DNA from: Hohaiivirga grylli
Lineage (GTDB): Bacteria; Pseudomonadota; Alphaproteobacteria; Rhizobiales; Beijerinckiaceae
NCBI RefSeq assembly: GCF_039655745.1
Contig: NZ_JBBYXI010000001.1
Location: 372,001-436,000, forward strand
Length of the DNA: 64,000 bases
Direction: 5' to 3'
The notes beneath the pieces were generated by a model, which did no database searches, had not been told where the DNA came from, and saw only the letters and a program-made list of their open reading frames with translations. The position numbers and the translations under genes are program-made. How positions within the stretch are numbered: position 1 is the stretch's first letter; the number at the start of each line of letters is the position of its first letter. This document shows positions 8,147-14,684 of the stretch, one piece after another.

Positions 8147-10036
8147 TCAGACCGCCCAGCAGGCGCAGCCGAGTGCCCCCCAGAAGCCTGCATTGTCAGA
8201 TGTAGGGACATTGCTGCTCCAGCCTTGGGCATGATCATGTCCATGGACTCCGCAACTATTGGCGCAGCTGCATGAGGCTGCGGCCATGCGACGGAGTGAA
8301 TAGCGCTGGCCTGCGTCGGCCTTATCACCCCAGGCGCCGTAGCCTTTATAGGTTCTGACCGGGGACCAGTTCGGCATGGCGGGTGGAAGCGGGTTGTCAT
8401 CAAGATCACTGAAGACACCGCCACCGTAGACGATGCGGCCACCGACCATGGTCAGCTCTGAAACGATAGAGGAGATGTCGTTTTCCGGGCAGCTGAAATA
8501 ATCGACATCCGGCACAATCAGATCAGCCAGTTGCCCAACCGAAATTTGCCCCTTCTTACCCTCTTCATTAGAAAACCATGTGACTTTCTCAGTCCACATT
8601 CGCAGGGCGGTTTCACGGTCGAGGCAATGGGCGCGGGGGTAGAGTGATGTGCCGCCAACAGTTTTACCTGTCACCATCCATGCCAGCGCAACCCAAGGGT
8701 TGTATGAGGCAACGCGTGTGGCATCAGTGCCGGCTGAAACCTTGATGCCCCTGTCGAGCATCTTGGCGATGGGTGGTGTTGCTTCAGCGGCCTTGTTGCC
8801 ATAACGCTCAATGAAGTATTCGCCCTGATAGGCCATGCGGTGCTGAATGGCGATACCACCGCCGAGGGCGGCGACCCGGTCAATTGAGCGGTCAGAGATT
8901 GTCTCGGCATGATCAAAGAACCAGTTGAGCCCTTTGAGCGGAATATCCTTGTTCACCTTTTCAAATACATCGAGCGCCCGGCTGATTGTCTGGTCATAGG
9001 TGGCGTGCAGACGCCAGGGCCAGCGGTTTTCGGCAAGAATGCGGACAACACCTTCAAGGTCATCTTCCATCTCGGGTGGCATATCCGGGCGGGGCTGGCG
9101 GAAATCTTCAAAGTCAGCCGCTGAGAACACTAGCATCTCACCCGCGCCATTATGCCGGAAGTAATCATTGCCCTGTTTGTAGGTGACGGAGGATGTCCAG
9201 TTGAGGAAGTCCTCTTTCTCCTGCTGGGGCTTTTGTGTGAAGAGGTTGTAGGCGAGGCGTACGGTCAGCTGCCCGGAATCTGCGAGTTGCTTGATGATTG
9301 TGTAATCTTCCGGGAAGTTCTGGAAACCGCCACCGGCATCAATCACCCCAGTGATGCCAAGGCGGTTCAGTTCCCGCATGAAATGGCGGGTGGAGTTCAG
9401 CTGGTACTCAGGTGGCAGTTTTGGCCCCTTGGCCAGCGTGGCGTAAAGAATGCCGGCATTGGGTTTGGCGAGCAGCAGGCCCGTGGGGTTGCCCTGTGCG
9501 TCCCTGACAATCTCGCCACCCGGTGGGTCTGGTGTGTCCTTGGTGTAGCCGACGGCGCGTAACGCAGCCCTATTCAGCAGTGCGCGATCATAAAGATGCA
9601 GCAGAAAAACCGGGGTTTCCGGGGCAATAGTATTGATCTCATCAAGGGTTGGCAGACGCTTCTCGGCAAACTGGTGTTCGGTAAAGCCACCGACAACCCG
9701 CACCCATTGTGGGGGCGGTGTGACATGCACCTGATGGCGCAGCATCTCTAATGCGTCGGCTAATGAATGCACGCCATCCCAGCGCAGCTCCATATTGAAG
9801 TTGAGACCACCGCGGATGATATGCATGTGGTTATCAATCAGCCCCGGCAGAACCCTCTTGCCATGCAGGTTGATTTTACGGGTCCCTTTCCCGGCCAGTG
9901 CTATGATATCCTTCTCATCACCAACCGCCACAAACTTCCCGTTCTTGATGGCGAGGGCTCCGGCAGTCGGATTCGCGGTATCAAGCGTGGTTATCTTTGC
10001 GTTATGGAGAATAATATCAGGAGCGGAACCCTTCAT
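8147..10036 (-). CDS. YtcJ-type metal-dependent amidohydrolase
   Basis: 629 residues. The amidohydrolase superfamily fold is shown by the N-terminal metal site GLIDNHMH (residues ~66-73), later metal-ligand histidines in RLHATYDQ and FDHAE, and the catalytic Asp in SAGTDATR. The C-terminal composite beta-sandwich resumes at GQLADLIV. YtcJ-like enzymes hydrolyse amide or formamide bonds; the substrate here is unknown. The last ~50 residues form an unusual tail with five Cys and three His (CSC, NSC, VHGHDH, GCACW). ATG 10036 has GGAG nine bases upstream. It lies 69 bases after an isochorismatase-fold hydrolase on the same strand, which is probably cotranscribed and may act on a related amide. 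Confidence 0.85.
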   Translation of the reverse strand: MKGSAPDIILHNAKITTLDTANPTAGALAIKNGKFVAVGDEKDIIALAGKGTRKINLHGKRVLPGLIDNHMHIIRGGLNFNMELRWDGVHSLADALEMLRHQVHVTPPPQWVRVVGGFTEHQFAEKRLPTLDEINTIAPETPVFLLHLYDRALLNRAALRAVGYTKDTPDPPGGEIVRDAQGNPTGLLLAKPNAGILYATLAKGPKLPPEYQLNSTRHFMRELNRLGITGVIDAGGGFQNFPEDYTIIKQLADSGQLTVRLAYNLFTQKPQQEKEDFLNWTSSVTYKQGNDYFRHNGAGEMLVFSAADFEDFRQPRPDMPPEMEDDLEGVVRILAENRWPWRLHATYDQTISRALDVFEKVNKDIPLKGLNWFFDHAETISDRSIDRVAALGGGIAIQHRMAYQGEYFIERYGNKAAEATPPIAKMLDRGIKVSAGTDATRVASYNPWVALAWMVTGKTVGGTSLYPRAHCLDRETALRMWTEKVTWFSNEEGKKGQISVGQLADLIVPDVDYFSCPENDISSIVSELTMVGGRIVYGGGVFSDLDDNPLPPAMPNWSPVRTYKGYGAWGDKADAGQRYSLRRMAAASCSCANSCGVHGHDHAQGWSSNVPTSDNAGFWGALGCACWAV

Positions 10037-10105
10037 GGTGAGAACTCCATTCTGGCCGGTAATGGAAAGAGCGGCAGTTACTTCTTGAAACTGCCGCAGA
10101 TAATC

Positions 10106-10759
10106 TCAGTGACCTTCGCCACCATCAAACATTGTTTTGGCGTAAATCAGTCCAAGCCCATAACCGCCACCATTGGCAATAGCTGTTGCAACCGTCTCGT
10201 TATAGGTGTCGGAGCGGGCCCAGTCGCGTTGCAGTTCAAGCAGATACTGCACGGATGTCATCGGTCGGGCGCCTGCCTGTACCATACGTTCCATGGCCCG
10301 TTCATGGGCTTCATCCGAGACATCACCGCAGGCATCGGCAATGACGTAAACTTCAAAGCCCTGATCAAGAGCCGAGAGTGCAGGCCCGACAATGCAGACA
10401 CTGGTCCACAGTCCGGCAAGGACAATGCGGGATTTGCCAATGTCATTGACCCGGTCGGCAATCCGCGCATCCTCCCATGTATTCATGGTCGTGCGGTCAA
10501 TGGCTGCCTCATTGGTAAAGACTTCCTTGATTTCATTGAAGATAGGGCCGGAAAAGCTTTTCTCGGCAACGGTTGTCAGAATGGTCGAAACCTTGAATTC
10601 CTTAGCCGCCTTCGCGACAAGCGCCACATTGTTCCGTAACAGAACCGGATCAATCGATTTCGTCGCAAACGCCATCTGTGACTGATGATCAATCATGATC
10701 AGGGTATGATCAGTCGGGGAAAGCAGCGTTTTTCCGGGTCTGGCAACAGCTTGAGGCAT
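10106..10759 (-). CDS. Isochorismatase-fold cysteine hydrolase, YcaC-like
   Basis: About 217 residues. The catalytic Asp is in MIDHQSQM near the N-terminus and the nucleophilic Cys in WTSVCIVG around residue 115, with a cis-peptide region preceding it, as in YcaC and other isochorismatase-family hydrolases. Family members hydrolyse amides such as nicotinamide or cleave isochorismate; YcaC relatives mostly have no known substrate. ATG 10759 is preferred because AAGGAGA (10765-10771) sits at normal spacing; an adjacent ATG at 10762 is also possible. It is the first gene of a probable two-gene unit with the amidohydrolase. Confidence 0.85.
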   Translation of the reverse strand: MPQAVARPGKTLLSPTDHTLIMIDHQSQMAFATKSIDPVLLRNNVALVAKAAKEFKVSTILTTVAEKSFSGPIFNEIKEVFTNEAAIDRTTMNTWEDARIADRVNDIGKSRIVLAGLWTSVCIVGPALSALDQGFEVYVIADACGDVSDEAHERAMERMVQAGARPMTSVQYLLELQRDWARSDTYNETVATAIANGGGYGLGLIYAKTMFDGGEGH

Positions 10760-11016
10760 CATTGTCTCCTTCAGATAAGGGTAACCGCACATATTACGGA
10801 GATGGCACGGGTAAAGATGGCCTGAGCCAGAAGGTGGGAGATCATGAGACGGTCAAAGCCTCACCTGACAAACCCTCCCCGGCGCCAATCACAATACCGC
10901 TTTTTCACCATACAGAGACTGGATATAGGGCTGTATGCGGGAGGAGCAATGGAGAGCCTGTAAACGAGGTTGGCTCTTATTCTAAAGGGGCATAAAGGCC
11001 AGATGAGGCAAGGGAC
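10760..11016. other. Gene-free stretch upstream of the hydrolase
   Basis: Apart from the ribosome binding site of the hydrolase gene (minus strand, near 10768), I see no supported gene, terminator or operator here. It borders the HEAT-gene remnant that starts at 11017. Confidence 0.4.
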
Positions 11017-11103
11017 TTAAAGTTCTTCAAGGGACGCAATCACGTCATCAAACAGATTGTGCCAGTAGCCCTTGTCAGCATTTGTTGCCAAACGGGCAAT
11101 TCA
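11017..11103 (-). pseudogene. 3'-end remnant of a HEAT-repeat gene
   Basis: Read on the minus strand, this encodes about 27 residues ending NADKGYWHNLFDDVIASL-EEL and a TAA stop at 11017-11019. The same C-terminal sequence (ADKGYWHNLLDDVIASL) closes the intact HEAT-repeat gene 1.1 kb to the right. An in-frame TGA precedes the remnant and no start is available, so it is a fragment. DNA identity to the intact copy is 52 of 53 bases over the core, which implies a recent duplication or a recombination event. Confidence 0.8.
11029..11081. repeat. 53-bp direct repeat, copy 1
   Basis: Matches 12172-12224 in the same orientation with a single mismatch (A at 11052, G at 12195). The two copies bracket the methyltransferase and the small membrane protein gene. 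Recombination between them would remove that 1.1-kb segment. Confidence 0.9.
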
Positions 11104-11166
11104 TACAAACCTGTGCTATAGTGATCAAAACCTTATCTGTGACAGCAGTTAAAAGGAATTTGAGCA

Positions 11167-11913
11167 TTGGATATTCCACGTATCTTTAACATTACCGAAA
11201 GCGCGCACCGCATTCACAACCCGTTCACGGCAGAGAAGCTTGCAACGCTTGGTGCGGCTTTGCGGCTGGAACCGGAAATGCGTCTGCTTGATCTTGGCAG
11301 TGGTTCCGGAGAGATGCTGTGCACATGGTCCCGGGATTACGGAATTACCGGTGTAGGCGTTGATATGAGCCAACTATTCTCCGAGCAGGCCAAACGTCGC
11401 GCAGAAGAGCTTGGTGTGACTGATCGTGTTTCGTTTATTCATAATGATGCAGCAGGTTTCATGGCCGAGGAAAAGGTCGATGTGGCTGCTTGTCTTGGTG
11501 CAACATGGATAGGTGGGGGCGTTGCAGGGAGCATTGCGCTTCTGGAGAAGAGCCTGCGTCCTGAGGGTATCATTCTTATTGGAGAACCCTATTGGGTGAA
11601 AAAGCCATCGTCAGATGATGTTGCCAAGGGCTGCCTTGCAGGCTCCGTCTCCGACTTCCTCCTGCTTCCAGACCTCGTCGCTTCCTTCGGTGATCTTGGC
11701 TACGACGTTGTGGAGATGGTGCTGGCTGACCGAGAAGGCTGGGACAGATACGAAGCCGCAAAATGGTTTACGATGCGCCGCTGGCTCAAAGAGAACCCGA
11801 ATGACGAGCTGGCAAAAGAGATCCGCAAAACCCTGACCTCAGAACCCGTCCGCTATGCCACCTACACCCGCGAATATCTCGGATGGGGCGCGTTTGCACT
11901 GATGGCACGGTGA
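11167..11913 (+). CDS. SAM-dependent methyltransferase (class I)
   Basis: 248 residues. The SAM-binding motif I is LLDLGSGSGEML (about residues 37-48), followed by VGVDMSQ (acidic end of strand 2) and NDAAGF (motif II region), so the Rossmann methyltransferase fold is clear. The substrate is not: it looks like the small-molecule Methyltransf_25/UbiE-like group rather than an rRNA or DNA enzyme. The start is TTG 11167, supported by AAGGA nine bases upstream; no ATG gives the conserved N-terminus. It lies between the two copies of the 53-bp repeat, and may be a later arrival between HEAT genes. Confidence 0.75.
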   Translation: MDIPRIFNITESAHRIHNPFTAEKLATLGAALRLEPEMRLLDLGSGSGEMLCTWSRDYGITGVGVDMSQLFSEQAKRRAEELGVTDRVSFIHNDAAGFMAEEKVDVAACLGATWIGGGVAGSIALLEKSLRPEGIILIGEPYWVKKPSSDDVAKGCLAGSVSDFLLLPDLVASFGDLGYDVVEMVLADREGWDRYEAAKWFTMRRWLKENPNDELAKEIRKTLTSEPVRYATYTREYLGWGAFALMAR

Positions 11914-11956
11914 TGTAGAATTCATCTCTCAAGCTTAGGGAAAGAGTGGCCTGAAA

Positions 11957-12163
11957 TTGCGCATCGCCTCTCTCTGTTTTCTGGGCTTGTCGGTGCTTCT
12001 GTTTGTAACAGGATACGCCTATGGCTTGATGGCGCAGAGCTATAACCCCGTTTCTGAAATTGACCAGACGATCGCGGGCTATTTCATTATCTCTTCTTAC
12101 GGCGCGCTCTTTCTAAGCATCTTCTTTTATGCCGCGAGCTTCTTGAGGAAGCGGCAGGATTAA
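11957..12163 (+). CDS. Small two-TM membrane protein
   Basis: 68 residues beginning at TTG 11957, not recognised. Two hydrophobic segments are visible, near residues 3-25 (ASLCFLGLSVLLFV) and 42-62 (GYFIISSYGALFLSIFFYAA), and the C-terminus is basic (LRKRQD), suggesting both ends are cytoplasmic. It follows the methyltransferase by 43 bases and its stop overlaps the stop of the convergent HEAT gene by 4 bases. The two membrane segments and reading frame are convincing, but the start codon is uncertain and no ribosome binding site is strong. Confidence 0.5.
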   Translation: MRIASLCFLGLSVLLFVTGYAYGLMAQSYNPVSEIDQTIAGYFIISSYGALFLSIFFYAASFLRKRQD

Positions 12164-12981
12164 TGCGCTTGAAGGGACGCAATCACGTCATCAAGCAGAT
12201 TGTGCCAGTAGCCCTTGTCAGCATCCGATTGGGTTTTATCCTTAAGGGCAAGTAGTAAAGGCAGCAGGCTTTTATCACCCATCTTCTCTGCCGCTTCCAG
12301 ATAGCAGGCCTGACATTGGTCAGTATGTGCCAGCACATCTTTCAGGAACGGTATGATGCGCTTGTCTTGACGCTCGGCAAGCCCGGCAATGGCTTCCGCG
12401 CTGACATCTTCATCAGCATCCCGCACATTCTGCCATAAGGCATCCGTGATGTCTGGCGTATCCTGCGGTACCAGAGACCCAAGCGTAAATGTCGCCCAAT
12501 CCCGCACCTGATTATCCCGATCCTGCGTCAGCATAATGACCGTATCAACGGCAAGTGGTGCCTCGTAATACCCAAGCGCAAAGGCCACCGCATAACGGAT
12601 ATTCGCATCCTGATGCGTTGCATAGGCGGCAATGCGTTCCAGAACATCAGGAAACGGCCGATGCCCAAGCCCGACAATCGCCGCTGCAATCACAAGCGGA
12701 TGCGGATCATCAAGATGCTTTGTGAGCAGATGATGCGCTTCATCAATCCCATAAGGCACAAAGCTTTTACCCTGCCAGAAACCCAGCTGTGAAATAACAT
12801 TCACCCCCAACTCCCGCTTCCGCCAGTTCCGCGACCGACACAGCTTTTCAGCGAGCTGAATGGTTTCCGGCACGCACTGCTGACGCAGAGCATGAATCGC
12901 CTGCCAGCTCTCATCGCTGTTGCGGGACTGGAGAGCGGTTAGGGTGAGGGATTTAGGAGACGGGTATGAATAGTATGCCAT
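12160..12981 (-). CDS. HEAT-repeat protein
   Basis: 273 residues of tandem ~30-residue helical repeats (for example HPLVIAAAIVGLGH, DANIRYAVAFALGY, DNQVRDWATFTLGS, DEDVSAEAIAGLAE) with the D-x-x-V/I-R-x-x-A-x-x-A-L pattern of HEAT/PBS-lyase-type repeats. No catalytic residues or signal peptide are seen; such proteins act as cytoplasmic protein-binding scaffolds. Two cysteines (QCQAC) lie near the end. Its 3' end is duplicated at 11017-11103. The upstream region is AT-rich and shared with the divergent nuclease-like gene. No clear ribosome binding site precedes ATG 12981. Confidence 0.75.
   Translation of the reverse strand: MAYYSYPSPKSLTLTALQSRNSDESWQAIHALRQQCVPETIQLAEKLCRSRNWRKRELGVNVISQLGFWQGKSFVPYGIDEAHHLLTKHLDDPHPLVIAAAIVGLGHRPFPDVLERIAAYATHQDANIRYAVAFALGYYEAPLAVDTVIMLTQDRDNQVRDWATFTLGSLVPQDTPDITDALWQNVRDADEDVSAEAIAGLAERQDKRIIPFLKDVLAHTDQCQACYLEAAEKMGDKSLLPLLLALKDKTQSDADKGYWHNLLDDVIASLQAH
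12172..12224. repeat. 53-bp direct repeat, copy 2
   Basis: This copy is the genuine 3' coding end of the HEAT-repeat gene; its partner is at 11029-11081 (52 of 53 identical). Confidence 0.9.
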
Positions 12982-13035
12982 GAATTTAATAACTGCTTTG
13001 CACTATTCGTTGAATTCAATTTTATATTTATTATC

Positions 13036-13065
13036 TTAGAATAAATATATAGAAATTTATTCTAA
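13036..13065. promoter_or_regulatory. 11-bp perfect inverted repeat upstream of the HTH-nuclease gene
   Basis: TTAGAATAAAT (13036-13046), an 8-base AT spacer and ATTTATTCTAA (13055-13065) form a perfect dyad ending 18 bases before the ATG of the gene at 13084. The size and place fit an operator, possibly for autoregulation by that gene's own helix-turn-helix. The half-site TTAGAA/TTCTAA recalls the Irr iron box but the spacing is too wide for that assignment. Confidence 0.5.
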
Positions 13066-13083
13066 ATATGTTATCGGGTAGCT

Positions 13084-14655
13084 ATGGCTACGATGACAAA
13101 AAATTCTAAAGATCTTTTGGGCAGCAGCGGGAGTCTCTGGACACAAAAAGAAGAGAAGCTCTTGTATGAACGGACAGCTCAAGGTTTATCTTTAAAAGAA
13201 ATAGCCCAATATCATAAACGGACAGTTGGAGGTATTCGCGCACGTCAGAAGCGATTGGGATTACGTGATGAAGAAACTGGTCAGTTGCTTGATCCATTGC
13301 AAGAATTTCAACCATTTTCTAAAGAAGATATTAAATTAAAATTAATTAAAAAAACTTCTAATGAAATAAAAAATAATTATTCAGAATATTGCATATCAGA
13401 AATATCTAAATTAATTTTTAAAAAATATAGTACAGAAAGTACAGTTGATTTAATCTGGGAAGCTATTCGGTGGGATATATTTATATATTTTGATTCAAAA
13501 AAATTAGAAATTTTTCTAGAACGTAATAAAGAAATTATTATATCAAGATTAACTCCAGATAATGATGAATTTCCATACAAAACACTTCAACAACTTGGTG
13601 AAAAATTTAGTATAAAACGAGAGCGTGTTCGTCAGATTCAGAATAAAATATTTCGGAGATTTCGTCACCCAAAACGTAAATTTTGCCAGACATTAGATTA
13701 TGTTCTTAACCAATTACTCTCAGATAATAGTTATGATACCTTTGAGGCAGAATGCGCTTGGCTAAGTCAAGAACTTCTTCACTCAGAGAGTGCTAAACAC
13801 TTTAATTCTCACGTTCTACGCGCCTTATATCATAGACATGAAAAGTCTAGTTTAAGCCTAGAAAATTTATTAAATATTTTAAGTCAGAATATTACTGCTC
13901 AACAGCAGAAAAGACATCTAGAGAATAGGCGATTATTTGTTAAGGAAGCCAGTATTCAATTTTCTAATAAAGCAGATAATTTTGTGAAAAATGTACTATC
14001 AAAAGCTCAATTTAGTTGTACTTTTGCTGCAGATATAATTGAGCTAAGCAGCTTGCCCCCTCTACGAACTTGTAAAGGGAATAGACAAATCTTCGTCAAA
14101 ACTTTGAAGCGAATGGTTGCTTATGAAAGTAGCGGTGAGAAAAAATTTATTAAAGCATTTGATCGTTGCCAGATCATTGACCAATTTGCTGAGCAGGCAA
14201 TAAGAGTTCCTTATTCCGAGGATGGTAGAGCGCACGACTATATCCCTGATCTAATTATTCGGACTATAGAAGGATTGGTATTTGTAATAGAAGTAAAATC
14301 TCGCTTGCGATTAGCAGATAGGGCGGTACAACTTAAAGCAAAAGCGGCAGTAGAATATCTGGGAACGAAGGGCATTGGTTATTGTTTAGTGGATGTGGAA
14401 GGATTTTCTGCGAATGATCTTCAACAAGTCGAAGTTGATGAAGAGTTAAAGATATTTTTGCGTCGCTGCTTAAGAGAGAAAGGTATTATAAGGTACCGGG
14501 ATATTAAAAATTATATTAATGGTGGCCCAGTACGCGATATTATGGATCAAGTACAAAGTTTAGTTTTAAGGTATAATCTTAATTATCAAACCTCTCTTTT
14601 TCCACTTCCAGGAAAGGAAAATAAGTATCGTTTTGATTTTAAATTAAAAATTTAG
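13084..14655 (+). CDS. RpoD-region-4-like HTH protein with TnsA-like PD-(D/E)XK nuclease domain
   Basis: 523 residues, encoded by DNA far more AT-rich than either neighbour. Three parts are visible. (1) Residues ~17-60: W-T-x-K-E-E ... SLKEIAQYHKRTVGGIRARQKRLGL, a SANT/Myb-like helix-turn-helix. (2) Residues ~166-198: TLQQLGEKFSIKRERVRQI followed by RRFRHPKR, very close to the consensus of sigma-70 region 4.2, including RERVRQI and the trailing RHP. (3) Residues ~346-440: YESSGEKKF, then EQAIRVPY, DYIPDL (Asp389) and VIEVKS (Glu403, Lys405), the order of the TnsA/PD-(D/E)XK active site. I know no characterised protein with this combination. A transferred, single-gene defence or mobile-element nuclease is the leading inference; catalytic activity and target are unknown. 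Confidence 0.75.
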   Translation: MATMTKNSKDLLGSSGSLWTQKEEKLLYERTAQGLSLKEIAQYHKRTVGGIRARQKRLGLRDEETGQLLDPLQEFQPFSKEDIKLKLIKKTSNEIKNNYSEYCISEISKLIFKKYSTESTVDLIWEAIRWDIFIYFDSKKLEIFLERNKEIIISRLTPDNDEFPYKTLQQLGEKFSIKRERVRQIQNKIFRRFRHPKRKFCQTLDYVLNQLLSDNSYDTFEAECAWLSQELLHSESAKHFNSHVLRALYHRHEKSSLSLENLLNILSQNITAQQQKRHLENRRLFVKEASIQFSNKADNFVKNVLSKAQFSCTFAADIIELSSLPPLRTCKGNRQIFVKTLKRMVAYESSGEKKFIKAFDRCQIIDQFAEQAIRVPYSEDGRAHDYIPDLIIRTIEGLVFVIEVKSRLRLADRAVQLKAKAAVEYLGTKGIGYCLVDVEGFSANDLQQVEVDEELKIFLRRCLREKGIIRYRDIKNYINGGPVRDIMDQVQSLVLRYNLNYQTSLFPLPGKENKYRFDFKLKI

Positions 14656-14684
14656 ATAAGATATTTATATTAATACAGCTGATT

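Noticed and set aside
9767..10639. 290-residue open frame on the plus strand
   Set aside because: It lies antisense to the amidohydrolase and the isochorismatase-fold gene, both of which have intact motifs; the frame's composition is that of a shadow.
13036..13065. Irr iron box (TTAGAA-N-TTCTAA)
   Set aside because: The half-sites are similar but 18 bases apart instead of about 3, so the standard Irr box is not matched.
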